From positions 3,078,501 through 3,142,500 of the forward strand of contig NZ_CP015039.1 in assembly GCF_002079305.1 (NCBI RefSeq): a stretch of 64,000 nucleotides of DNA, written 5' to 3'. Shown here one piece after another: positions 35,412 to 44,800 of this stretch (within the stretch, counting starts at the first letter, position 1; each line of letters begins with the position of its first letter). A program made the translations under genes and the position numbers. Under the pieces are notes generated by a model, which was not told where the DNA came from, searched no databases, and saw nothing but the letters and a program-made list of their open reading frames with translations. This stretch comes from Rhodovulum sp. P5. Its GTDB lineage: Bacteria > Pseudomonadota > Alphaproteobacteria > Rhodobacterales > Rhodobacteraceae.

Positions 35412-36485
35412 ATGGACGATCTGAGGCAAAAATATCTCGACGCGATTGCCGGGGCAGCGGATGAGGCCGGGCTTGAAGACCTGCGCGTGCAGGCCGTTGG
35501 CAAGAAGGGCGAGATCAGCCTGAAGATGCGCGAACTGGGCAAGATGAGCCCCGAGGAACGGCAGGTCATGGGGCCGAAGCTGAACGCGCTGAAGGATGAG
35601 ATCAACGCAGCCCTCGCCATCAAGAAAGAGGCGCTGGCCGACGCGGCCCTGAACGAGCGGTTGCAGGCCGAATGGCTGGACGTCACGCTGCCCGGGCGCC
35701 CGCGGCCGCGGGGTACCGTGCACCCGGTCAGCCAGGTGACCGAGGAGATCACCGCGATCTTTGCCGATATGGGCTTTGCCGTGGCCGAAGGCCCGCAGAT
35801 CGAAAGCGACTGGTACAATTTCGACGCACTGAACATTCCGCCGGAACACCCCGCCCGGCAGGAGCATGACACCTTCTTCATGTCCCGTGCCGAGGGCGAC
35901 GACCGCCCGCCCCATGTGTTGCGCACCCATACCTCGCCGGTGCAGATCCGCGCGATGCAGGCGCAGGGCGCGCCGATCCGGGTGATCGCGCCGGGGCGCG
36001 TCTATCGCTGCGACTATGACCAGACCCACACGCCGATGTTCCATCAGGTCGAGGGGCTGGCCATCGACCGCGATATCTCCATGGCGAACCTGAAATGGGT
36101 GCTGGAGGAGTTCTGCCGTGCGTTCTTTGAGGTCGAGGGGGTGGAGTTGCGCTTCCGAGCCTCCCACTTCCCGTTCACCGAACCCTCGGCCGAGGTCGAT
36201 ATCCGCTGTTCCTGGTCGGACGGGTCGCTGAAGATCGGCGAGGGCGACGACTGGATGGAGATCCTCGGCTCCGGCATGGTGCATCCCAAGGTGCTGGCCG
36301 CGGGCGGCATCGACCCCGATCAGTGGCAGGGCTTTGCCTTCGGCATGGGCATCGACCGTCTGGCGATGCTGAAATACGGCATCCCCGATTTGCGGGCGTT
36401 CTTCGATTCTGATTTGCGGTGGCTGCGGCACTACGGGTTCAGCGCGCTGGATCGGCCGACCCTGCATGGCGGGCTGAGTGGGTGA
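35412..36485 (+). CDS. pheS: Phenylalanyl-tRNA synthetase alpha subunit
   Basis: 357 residues, class II synthetase core. With PheT it attaches phenylalanine to tRNA-Phe. N-terminal coiled coil, then [19 protein letters not shown], motif 2 TSPVQIRAM and [19 protein letters not shown], and motif 3 [22 protein letters not shown] 35412 begins the conserved part; the frame extends upstream to 35181 without conservation. pheT is not downstream: the next gene is an unrelated exported protein on the other strand. Confidence 0.97.
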   Translation: MDDLRQKYLDAIAGAADEAGLEDLRVQAVGKKGEISLKMRELGKMSPEERQVMGPKLNALKDEINAALAIKKEALADAALNERLQAEWLDVTLPGRPRPRGTVHPVSQVTEEITAIFADMGFAVAEGPQIESDWYNFDALNIPPEHPARQEHDTFFMSRAEGDDRPPHVLRTHTSPVQIRAMQAQGAPIRVIAPGRVYRCDYDQTHTPMFHQVEGLAIDRDISMANLKWVLEEFCRAFFEVEGVELRFRASHFPFTEPSAEVDIRCSWSDGSLKIGEGDDWMEILGSGMVHPKVLAAGGIDPDQWQGFAFGMGIDRLAMLKYGIPDLRAFFDSDLRWLRHYGFSALDRPTLHGGLSG

Positions 36486-36766
36486 AGCACTCGCCCGGGC
36501 GACCGGCCCGGGCCAAGCCTTTCACGCGGCTCCGCGTGTTCGGCCCTGACACCGTCCAGCGGACGATGTCCTACACGGGCCTCACCCTTCCCTTGGTAGG
36601 TTGAGATTTCGACGGTTCAAGAATCACATTCGTTTGAGGAGCGTGGCCTCAAAATCAAGCAGACCAAACCGGAGTTGCGCACTCACTGAGGCCCGGGCGC
36701 TGCCCGTTGTTTATAGCTGGGTGGGGTCGCGCCGCGAATTTTGGCTGCCGCCGGCGTTCCCCCAAC
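36486..36766. other. Intergenic region after pheS, no gene seen
   Basis: Together with the terminator to 36796 and a short remainder, 332 bases separate pheS and the VPLPA-CTERM gene, which converge. Plus-strand frames (e.g. 36601-36951) give Arg/Pro-rich translations without family features. A CGGGCG-CTGCCCG dyad lies at about 36688-36700. No tRNA-like cloverleaf could be drawn. Confidence 0.5.
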
Positions 36767-36796
36767 AAAAAAGGACAGGCCCGGGAGAGCCTGCCC
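36767..36796 (-). terminator. Rho-independent terminator of the second VPLPA-CTERM gene
   Basis: Read on the minus strand: 8-pair stem GGGCAGGC/GCCTGTCC (one G-T pair, 36789-36796 with 36773-36780), an 8-base loop, then six T (36767-36772). It starts 22 bases past the stop of the gene at 36818. Confidence 0.88.
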
Positions 36797-36817
36797 CTGT
36801 CTTCATGAAAAGAAAGG

Positions 36818-37528
36818 TCAGCCGCGGCGGCGTACCACGAACCCGGCGAGGCCTGTCAGCAACAGAAGACCTCCCGCGGGTAGCGGTACTGGGGGAGTTT
36901 GTGCCACGGGTCTGCCCTCGCCCCCAACGAACATGTTCCCGTAAAGGGTAAAATAGGCGATGCCGTGCGGGGCGAGGGTGTAGTCGATGACAGACGTAAT
37001 TGTCTGGGTGGCATCAAGCTCGTCCGTTACGGTCCAGGCAAAGGGTTGGAAGTATTCCTCGAAATCCGGCGCCATCAGGTCGGTGCCGAACTGGTAGTCA
37101 AAAATCGTGCGGGCCTGTGCGACATCATCCGGCCCGCCGTCTGTTCCGACCGAAGCGGAGATCAGGCCGTCGATCATGACGGTGAAGACGGCCGTTTCGG
37201 TGTCGCTGTCGTTGATGATGTAATAGCTGCTCGCGAATTCGACGAGTCCATCGGCGGTGCCGTCCCCGGCACTGAAACTGGACGATGCGTCGACCGAGAA
37301 TTCGGTCGGGCGGTCGAAGGCATTGACCACGCTGGCGGAGCCGGTGGTGTTTTCGTCGTTTTGATCCCAGTTGTCATAGGCCGGGACGTAGACGCGCAAC
37401 GCGTCATAGGCCGCGAAATCCGGCATGGTGATCGTGAATGAAACCGCAGACTGCCCCGTAGTGGCCGAAAAAACCGGCGTAGCGACCAGCGCCCCGAATG
37501 CGACGCTGCCGAGAAGTGTCCTCAACAT
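36818..37528 (-). CDS. VPLPA-CTERM exported protein
   Basis: 236 residues. Signal peptide MLRTLLGSVAFGALVATPVF-SA, a beta-rich body (VSFTITMPDFAAYDALRVYV; SVDASSSFSAGDGTADGL) and a C-terminal VPLPA (214-218), hydrophobic stretch and RRRG. This is the same sorting class as the gene at 33112, but the bodies are unrelated. Function unknown. ATG 37528 with GGGGGAA upstream is better than 37564. It diverges from the YrhK gene. Confidence 0.85.
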   Translation of the reverse strand: MLRTLLGSVAFGALVATPVFSATTGQSAVSFTITMPDFAAYDALRVYVPAYDNWDQNDENTTGSASVVNAFDRPTEFSVDASSSFSAGDGTADGLVEFASSYYIINDSDTETAVFTVMIDGLISASVGTDGGPDDVAQARTIFDYQFGTDLMAPDFEEYFQPFAWTVTDELDATQTITSVIDYTLAPHGIAYFTLYGNMFVGGEGRPVAQTPPVPLPAGGLLLLTGLAGFVVRRRG

Positions 37529-37712
37529 AAGTTCCCCCTTCGATAATGCGAACCCAACATTCATAGAGTACCGGCCGGGCCGGGAGCTGGGCTATACCCC
37601 GGTTGGGGAATGGGGCGTGGATCCTATCGATCGGTGGCTCTGGCGCGGGCCGTTGAACCCGAAATGCGGCGGCCGCGTTGGTCCCTGGGAAACTGGAACC
37701 GAGGAGCGCCCC

Positions 37713-38003
37713 ATGTCGATGACCCTTTTCCGCCACGAGAACCGCGAACGGACGGCCGACACCCGGCGGGTCTATGCCTTGTATGAAATTGCCCATACCG
37801 CCGTCGACTTCGCCGCGGCGCTTTGTTTCCTTGCCGGGTCGATCCTGTTCTTCTGGCCGTCGGTGGAGACCGCGGCGATCTGGCTTTTCGTGATCGGGTC
37901 GGTCTTCTTCTTCCTCAAACCCGCGATCCGGTTGGCGCGCGAAATCAAGCTCTACCGGATGGGCCGGATCGACCGCCTCGCGGCCCGGGCGCGGGAGGAG
38001 TAG
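37713..38003 (+). CDS. YrhK-domain membrane protein
   Basis: 96 residues, two membrane helices: YALYEIAHTAVDFAAALCFL-AGSILFF and WLFVIGSVFFFLKPAIRLAR. The YrhK-like domain is of unknown function. ATG 37713 follows GAACCGAGGAG. phoD starts 148 bases downstream with its own candidate Pho box, so the two are probably separate units. Confidence 0.83.
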   Translation: MSMTLFRHENRERTADTRRVYALYEIAHTAVDFAAALCFLAGSILFFWPSVETAAIWLFVIGSVFFFLKPAIRLAREIKLYRMGRIDRLAARAREE

Positions 38004-38039
38004 GCACCTCAGAACGCGACAGGACCGCGACAAAGACAA

Positions 38040-38068
38040 CTGTCACCGCTTCTTCATCGAACTGTACG
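38040..38068 (+). promoter_or_regulatory. Candidate Pho box upstream of phoD
   Basis: CTGTCAC (38040-38046) and CTGTACG (38062-38068) are exactly 22 bases apart, with TCTTCAT in phase between them (38051). PhoB sites are 7-base CTGTCAT-like units every 11 bases. It lies 84 bases before the phoD start. The middle unit is weak. Confidence 0.5.
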
Positions 38069-38151
38069 GCCCCTGAAACAAACTGGGGGAATGTCTTCTG
38101 CCCACGGGTTCACATTGAACCGGCAGAAAGCTGAAACATGGAAGGTGACCG

Positions 38152-39669
38152 ATGTCCTCCAAACTGATTCTGGGCGCTGTGCTTGCGGCCAACGTGTTCG
38201 CCGTGCCGGCCCTGGCCGTCGAGAAGCCGATGCAGCCCTATGGCGTGCAAAGCGGCGATGTAACCACCGAGTCCGCGATCATCTGGGGGCGCAGCGACAG
38301 CTCGGCCCGCATGATGGTTGAAGTCGCGACCAAGGCCGACTTTTCCGATGCGCGCATGATCGAAGGGCCGGCGGCGCTGGAAGACACCGACTACACCGCC
38401 AAGGTCGATGTCACGGGCCTGCCTTCGGGCACGAAGGTCTATTACCGCGTGACCTTCGTTTCGCTCGACGACATCAACGTGAAAAGCGAGCCGGTCGAAG
38501 GTGTGCTGCACACCGCGCCGACCGCTGCGCAGGACATCCGCTTTGTCTGGTCGGGCGATACCGCCGGTCAGGGCTGGGGCATCAACGAAGAGTGGGGCGG
38601 CATGAAGATCTATGCCGAGATGGCCAAGGCCGAGCCCCAGTTCTTCATCCATAACGGCGACTCGATCTATGCCGACGGCCCGATCAAGGCCGAGGTGGAA
38701 CTGGCCGACGGCACCGTCTGGAAGAACATCACCACGCCTGAAAAAAGCAAGGTTGCCGAGACGCTGGACGAGTTCCGCGGCGCCTATCGCTACAACCTGA
38801 TGGACAAGAACCTGCGCGCCTTCAACGCCGCGGTACCGATGTATGTTCAGTGGGACGACCATGAGACGACCAACAACTGGTACCCGCAGGAAATGCTGAC
38901 GGCGGACACACGGTACGCGGTCAAGTCGGCCGCCATGCTCTCGGCCCGCGCCAAGCAGGCCTTTGCCGACTACATGCCGATCCGCTACTCGGCCGAAGCC
39001 GAAAAGATCTATCGCATGTTCGAATACGGTCCGCTGATGGATCTCTACATGATCGACATGCGGACCTATCGCGGCCCGAACACTGCGAACCGTCAGGAGG
39101 AGCAGGGCCCCGAGACCGTGTTCATGGGCGCCGAGCAGATCAAGTGGCTGAAGGAAGGCCTCCTGTCCTCTGACGCGACCTGGAAGGTGATCGCTTCCGA
39201 CATGCCGATCGGTCTGGTGGTGCGCGACGGCAAGGAGCATTTCGAGAACATGGCCAACGGCGACGGCCCGGCGCTGGGGCGTGAGCTTGAGTTCGCCGAT
39301 CTTCTGCGCTTCATCAAGGACGAGAAGATCGAGAACGTCGTGTTCCTGACCGCCGACGTGCACTACACCGCGGCGCATTACTACGACCCGGAAAAGGCCC
39401 AGTTCAAGGACTTCGCCCCGTTCTGGGAATTCGTCTCCGGCCCGTTGAACGCCGGCACCTTCGGCCCGAACGATCTGGACAACACCTTCGGCCCGCAGGT
39501 CGAATATGTGAAAGCGCCCGAGGCCGGCAAGGCCAACCTGCCGCCGAGCGATGGTCTGCAGTTCTTCGGTCAGGTGGACATCGACGCCGAAAGCGAAGTG
39601 ATGACCGTTTCGCTGAAGGACCTGACGGGCGCGACGCTCTACAAGGTCGATCTCGACCCGGCGAAGTAA
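38152..39669 (+). CDS. phoD: PhoD-like alkaline phosphatase
   Basis: 505 residues. Signal peptide (MSSKLILGAVLAANVFAVPA-LA), an N-terminal PhoD_N Fn3-like domain (25-125), then the metallophosphatase core: SGDTAGQ, FFIHNGDSIYADGP, QWDDHETTNNWYP and TADVHYTAAHYY. These supply the metal ligands. It would release phosphate from phosphomonoesters or diesters in the periplasm. Export in relatives is often by Tat; here no twin Arg is seen in the signal, so Sec is likely. A mini cytochrome gene follows after 5 bases. Confidence 0.92.
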   Translation: MSSKLILGAVLAANVFAVPALAVEKPMQPYGVQSGDVTTESAIIWGRSDSSARMMVEVATKADFSDARMIEGPAALEDTDYTAKVDVTGLPSGTKVYYRVTFVSLDDINVKSEPVEGVLHTAPTAAQDIRFVWSGDTAGQGWGINEEWGGMKIYAEMAKAEPQFFIHNGDSIYADGPIKAEVELADGTVWKNITTPEKSKVAETLDEFRGAYRYNLMDKNLRAFNAAVPMYVQWDDHETTNNWYPQEMLTADTRYAVKSAAMLSARAKQAFADYMPIRYSAEAEKIYRMFEYGPLMDLYMIDMRTYRGPNTANRQEEQGPETVFMGAEQIKWLKEGLLSSDATWKVIASDMPIGLVVRDGKEHFENMANGDGPALGRELEFADLLRFIKDEKIENVVFLTADVHYTAAHYYDPEKAQFKDFAPFWEFVSGPLNAGTFGPNDLDNTFGPQVEYVKAPEAGKANLPPSDGLQFFGQVDIDAESEVMTVSLKDLTGATLYKVDLDPAK

Positions 39670-39674
39670 GCCGG

Positions 39675-39977
39675 ATGGCATGTCTGCAACATGCGGGCAT
39701 TCTGGCGGGGGCGGCATGTGCCGCCTCCGTCTTGGCATCTCTGCCCGCCTTGGCCAATGCCGATGATGTCGAGGCTGCCGCACGCGCGGCGATTGCCGCC
39801 AATTGCGAGCGCTGTCACCCGCCCTTGCCGGATGGCGGGTGGGAGGTGATGACGCTTCGCCCCCATGACCGCGAGGAAATGGCGTTTCTGCTTTACCGAA
39901 TGGAAGAGGAGTACTCGGCCTTCCCGTCCGATGACGAAGCGGCGGCGATCATCGCGTTCCTGAGCGGGTTCGAGTGA
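39675..39977 (+). CDS. Small exported monohaem cytochrome c-like protein
   Basis: 100 residues. Signal peptide (LAGAACAASVLASLPALA), then a single haem site C44-x2-C47-H48 (CERCH), and a C-terminal helix with Met69 and Met76 as possible sixth ligands and AAAIIAFLSGFE, like the last helix of class I cytochromes. It is very short for the class. Start ATG 39675 follows the phoD stop by 5 bases, so it is almost certainly cotranscribed with it. Electron partner unknown. Confidence 0.8.
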   Translation: MACLQHAGILAGAACAASVLASLPALANADDVEAAARAAIAANCERCHPPLPDGGWEVMTLRPHDREEMAFLLYRMEEEYSAFPSDDEAAAIIAFLSGFE

Positions 39978-40014
39978 TCGCGATCTGCGGCCCGGCCGGA
40001 ATTCCCTTTAGCGT

Positions 40015-40638
40015 CTATTCGATGATTGCCTCGGTCCCGACGGCGAAGGACACGACGATTGCAATCGTCAGCATCACAGACAAGGCGCCCGAGACAAGGC
40101 CGAGAATGGCCACCACCCCGTCCCGCTCGACCAGCCCGACGCCGACAATGAACAGGGAAAAGGCCGGGAACCAGCCGCTGAACGGGATCGGAAGGAAAAG
40201 GGTGAAGGACACGATGAAAAGGGCGAGTCCAAGTAGCGGTTCGTGCCGGGCGGTGAACATGGCAAGAATGCGAGGGCGCAGGGTACGCTCCAGCCGCCGG
40301 GTAACCGGATGCAGCCGCAACAGCGTGCGCCGCAACTTGTGGTGGTCAAGCTTCAGCCGCGCGAGGGGACCGGGCAACCGGACATAGGGGAAGCCGAACA
40401 TCATCTGTCCGGTGGTCAGAAGAACGGGTAAGGCGGTGATCAGCGAAGATCCGGGCGGCAATGGCAAGAGCGTGACAAGCGAAAACACGACGATGGCCCA
40501 GCCGAACGACCGCTCGCCCAGGTCCTCAAGCAGATTGCCAAGCGTCAGCGTCCCGGCGTTGTGATGCTTCCGCGACCGGCGAATGATGGGAAGGGAAAGG
40601 GAGGGTTTGCGCCTGCCGTTGTCCTGCGGTTCCGTCAT
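40015..40638 (-). CDS. exoD: ExoD-family exopolysaccharide synthesis membrane protein
   Basis: 207 residues with four to five membrane segments: TLLPLPPGSSLITALPVLL, then FPYVRLPGPLARLKL, LGLALFIVSFTLFLPIPFSG and a final hydrophobic pair. It matches ExoD, required for exopolysaccharide production and nodule invasion in rhizobia; its biochemical role is unclear. ATG 40638 gives MTEPQDNG; a frame upstream to 40665 overlaps an inverted repeat. It lies next to the glycan island on the same strand. Confidence 0.88.
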   Translation of the reverse strand: MTEPQDNGRRKPSLSLPIIRRSRKHHNAGTLTLGNLLEDLGERSFGWAIVVFSLVTLLPLPPGSSLITALPVLLTTGQMMFGFPYVRLPGPLARLKLDHHKLRRTLLRLHPVTRRLERTLRPRILAMFTARHEPLLGLALFIVSFTLFLPIPFSGWFPAFSLFIVGVGLVERDGVVAILGLVSGALSVMLTIAIVVSFAVGTEAIIE

Positions 40639-40648
40639 TTCGCCCCCA

Positions 40649-40667
40649 ATATGTGCCCGGCACATAT
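40649..40667 (-). promoter_or_regulatory. Inverted repeat before exoD
   Basis: ATATGTGC-CCG-GCACATAT, a perfect 8-base inverted repeat with a 3-base centre, 11 bases before the exoD ATG. It could be an operator or a stem beside the ribosome site (GGGGGCG on the minus strand). Confidence 0.45.
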
Positions 40668-40914
40668 CGTCGTATTCGCCGAACTATGCAACGCGGCGGT
40701 GAAAATTTGCATGGTTCGCGTCCGGCCGTGGCCGTTTCGGTTCGGATGAGGGCTGTTGCGGGTGGTCCAAGCCCGCCAGGCCGTTTCGGCGAAGCGCGGG
40801 CGACGGCATCACGATCGCCGCTGGCACTTGGTGCGGCGGCCAGCCGGTTTCACACTGACCTGCTGGCACCTACGCACGATTTGCCGCCGACCGGTTCGCG
40901 CGTCAATCGCGTCG

Positions 40915-41676
40915 TCAGCTTGCCTTGTACCACCAGGGTTCTTTTGCCTTCGCCTGCGGAATTTCAAAGGGCACACCGGGCTTTATGTCCACGATATCAT
41001 CCCCCATCGTGTGGATCTTCATCGGCGCCTTGCAGGCCAGCTTGTAACTTTCCGGCCAACCGATGCTGTCCATGTCCGCAGTGCAGCCCTGAAAGAAATC
41101 GAAGGGAAAGTACTTTTTCAGGTCGTCGGCTTCCCAGTGCAGGCCCACGGCGGCACTTCTCGCAATGTCGCCGATCTGCTCGGTCTTTCGGTTTCGCACG
41201 ATGATTGAGATCTCATGCCGGCCTCGGCACAGTCTGGCTTCAGAGCAGTCGATGCCCGCCATGACGAGATTGTAGACGAGGATCCCCACCGTCCATGAGG
41301 TCAGATGGCCAAAAAGCAACTTGTGCAAATGCTGATGGGGGACGATGACGACAAGATGGCCATCGTCCGCGCACAGGTCGATCAGCCGTTCCAGGAAATG
41401 CCCGACATTTTTCTGATGCTCCAGGATGTTGGATGCATAGACGACATCGAACTTCCGGCCGAGATCGGTGGTCAGTATGTCCCCGGTGATGTGAAAGGGA
41501 TCCTCGCGTTCCAACAGGTCGTTGGAGAATGCCTCTGCATAGAACTGTCTGAAGAGAACGCCGTGATCGGTGGTGCCGGCCCCGACGTCGATCAGCGAAC
41601 GGCCAAGCGGCGCTTCGCATATTCGCAGGGCTGCCTCCAGTCCGTTGCGAATATTCAGGTCTTGAGTATCTGGCAT
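40915..41676 (-). CDS. Class I SAM-dependent methyltransferase of glycan island
   Basis: 253 residues. Motif I is LIDVGAGTTDHG (28-39); VVYASNILEHQKNV (about 78-91) is the SAM region II-III, and VVIVPHQ follows. The C-terminal part is Trp/Pro-rich. The methyl acceptor is unknown, but position suggests a sugar or sugar-linked group of the same glycan. It lies 155 bases after the large fusion gene, possibly with its own promoter. Confidence 0.83.
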   Translation of the reverse strand: MPDTQDLNIRNGLEAALRICEAPLGRSLIDVGAGTTDHGVLFRQFYAEAFSNDLLEREDPFHITGDILTTDLGRKFDVVYASNILEHQKNVGHFLERLIDLCADDGHLVVIVPHQHLHKLLFGHLTSWTVGILVYNLVMAGIDCSEARLCRGRHEISIIVRNRKTEQIGDIARSAAVGLHWEADDLKKYFPFDFFQGCTADMDSIGWPESYKLACKAPMKIHTMGDDIVDIKPGVPFEIPQAKAKEPWWYKAS

Positions 41677-41831
41677 GTTGGCTATCCTGAGGGTTGCAAG
41701 GCCCGGTCGCTTTTCTTCTCCATCTTTTCGGGGCCAGACGGGAATCGCAAGGACCTTGCGGGTGCGGTATCGTCAAAGCAGGGAGGTAGCCGTTTCGTGT
41801 TGCAAGTGGGTCGGTTTGCAGACGCGCCGTA

Positions 41832-44800
41832 TCATGTCCGCGGATAAAGCCGGTTTGCCCAAACCCGGTACGCCGGTGTTTCGAGACCATGGAAGAACCC
41901 TGCGGGGTCTGCGTCGAAGCGGGCAACATCGTCGGCAGTGCCCCGGGCGACTACAAAGGGCCGGACGAGTGGCGCAAGCAGCCAGCGCCGCCAGCCCAGG
42001 AGCCCGTAGGCGACCGATGCGTCCACGGCGCCCGGTGGTGTTTTGCCGGGGGATGCTGTGTGCCGTGCATAGGTCGCTTCGATGATCTCGATTTCTTCGG
42101 GGTGCAGGTCGGTGGACTGCGGTGGCGCCTTTGACGGCGGAGACAGAAGCGCCTTGGCGCCGTCCGGCATCCAGCGCTCCACGATGTCTGTGTTGCAACC
42201 GGCAAGCTCTTCCATCAGATTTACGCGCGCTGCGTGATCGAGGTAGTCGGGTGCCGACATGGCAATGCCCCGGTTCGCGCGCCAAAGTGACAACCGGTCC
42301 GTTACATCCTGAATGAAGGCCAGATAGGCCTGCCGCGTCGGAAAGGGGCGGGCATTGATATCTCTCAGCCGTGCGCCATGGGCCGCGGACAAGACGGCAC
42401 CCCGGACGAGGTCGTCCTGTGGCTGCGGGTGCCCGACGAGGCCATCAAGACCCGTGGAATGCGCGAAATCGGCGATCAGATCGCCCTGAGGCCAGCATGC
42501 GGGGTCATATGGGCGAACGATCATGTTGTCGCGGCCGATGCGGTCGGCCCACGCATTCAGGATATTGCGGTAGTCGAGCAGACGGCGGGTGTTCGGGGCG
42601 TCCAGCCAGGTCTGGATGTCCTGCGTGACGCGGCCGATTGCGCCGCCGGCGACGAGTTCGTGATATTGCGAGTTCGCCCACGCATCCTGACGTCGGAGAT
42701 AGACAAGGGCGCGGCAGTCCATACCCGGGAAGAGATCCACCAGCTTCGGCCCCTTCGGATCGAGTAAGAACGCCTCGCTGGACAAAAGGATCGTGTGGAT
42801 CGCGGGTCCCTCGCTTCTGGCGACGTCGCGCAGGAACCGCCGGGTGCGGCGATCCCCTTTTTTCGCGGCCGCCAGCAGAAGGGCGTGACCGGCCTGTTTG
42901 TGCGGCCGCCCCGGCTGCAGCAGGAGACCCTTTTGCGGATACCAGATACCCTGACGCAAAAGGGCTGGCCGGTTCCGTTCGAAATAGTGCTGAAGAAACG
43001 TGCTGCCTGTCTTGCTTGCGCCGATGTGGATCAGGACTTTCGGTGGCGCGGCGGTGGAGCCCCTGTGATGCGCCGGGGCAAAGACCACGCGGTCGTTGCG
43101 GGCATAGAGGTTCACGGCCGATTGCAGCCATACCGCATCACCCCCTTCGGGCTGAGTGCGAAAGAGGTGATGCACCTCTGCCAGCGGCAGCGGCTGTCCC
43201 TTGATTGCCGAAAGCAGCAAGTCCGGCCGGTTATTGGCGAGGGCGGCGAAGAACAGGCAAAGTGCCGGGACGGTCTCTGTCAGACCAGAGAACCGGCTGA
43301 TGGCGCCCTGCCAGTCGCTCTGGTCGAGCCGAAAATGCCCGAATGCGGTCTTGAGGCGCAAGGCAACGCTGGCACCTGCGTCGGATGCGAGAGCGGCGGT
43401 CAAACACCCGGCCCAAGCTGAACTGCCCAGAAAGAAGCGGCCGAACTGGGCGGCCAGAATGCCGCCTTCAAGACAGGCGCCGAATTCGGTGCCGACCCCG
43501 TCAATCGCGGTGATCAGCATGTCGAGATCGGCTGGCCCGCGCGCCTGCGCCGTGGTCGATCCCGCCCTTTTGCGATAGCGAATACCCGGCCGCGGCAGGC
43601 ACCGGATCCCCTTGGCGTGCCGCAGCGCCTTGGCCACAAAGGGCCGTTCTTCCCAGCGGGGGGTCAGAAAGCGGATCTCCTGCCGCCGCAGCAGGTCGGT
43701 TGCGTAGAGAAATTGCCAGACATGCCAGCTTTCCAGAATTCGGGTGTCGGCCGCTAGGTCCGGCTGCTGACGGTCCTCTGTGAACTGGCGCTCCACCGGA
43801 TCGGCGCGCGCAAGATGCGGATCCTCGCCATCGGTGAAGGAAAGCTTTTGAACGCGCACCATCTCGACGTCGCTCTCGCGCGCGGCGGCAACGGCGTCGG
43901 ACAACACCCCCGGATCGGCCAGAAGATCATCTGAATCAAGGAAGAACACGAACGCGCCCCGCGCCGCGGCAAGCCCGCGATTGCGCGCCATGCCTTGCCC
44001 GACATTCTGCTCCAGCACGATCGGGCGGATCCGTCGATCTTCGCGGGCCAGCCGCTCGATAATGGCAAGGCTGCCGTCGGTGGCGGCGTCCACGACGGGA
44101 ATGATCTCGATCTCTGCGAGGTTCTGGCGCTGCACCGAACCAATGCTCGCTTCCAGAACGTCCTCGACATTGAAGACCGGCATCACCACGGAAACCACCG
44201 GCGGCACCGCATGGGCGCTGTCATCGGGCGGGAACTGCACCGGGCGCGTTTCCTCGATATAGTCGATCACCGCCTCGATCTCGCTCGGCAGCGGTGCGCC
44301 GGGCACATGGTAGATCGTGTACCAGACAAAGACGTAGTGGAAGAGGTCTTCGAGACTGCGCCGCCGCTGCCGGTGGGGTACCACGGCACGGTCATCCGTC
44401 AGGCCCCATCCCGCGTAGAAGGGCGCCCCGAAACAGATCACCCGCTTGCCGGCAAAGAGCGCCTCCAGCCCGATCTGGCTGGTCCCGACATAGACGGTAT
44501 CGACCAGATCGAACAGCGCGTAGGGATTGACCGGATCGCGCAGCACCCGGACGCGGCCGCTGTTTGACAGATGGCTGAAATAGCCGGGCCGCTTGCCCTT
44601 TTCCCACGTGGTGTCGGGATGCGTCTTGACGAGGATCTCGGCATCGGGGTTTTCGCGGATCGCGGCCAGAAGCATCGCCTCGAACCCCGCCCTGTCGATC
44701 CGGCCATAAATCGTCGAAGCATCCGCATAGGCCTGATCGCAGACCAGAACGCGCCGGCCGCCGCCATTTCCGATGTCAGGCAGCCGAAGCGGCTGGGCAT

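Noticed and set aside
36620..36660. GGTTCAAGAATC reminiscent of a tRNA T-loop
   Set aside because: No pairing T-stem or acceptor stem could be drawn around it.
36601..36951. Plus-strand frame after pheS
   Set aside because: Arg/Pro-rich translation, overlaps the terminator and the 3' end of the VPLPA gene, no family.
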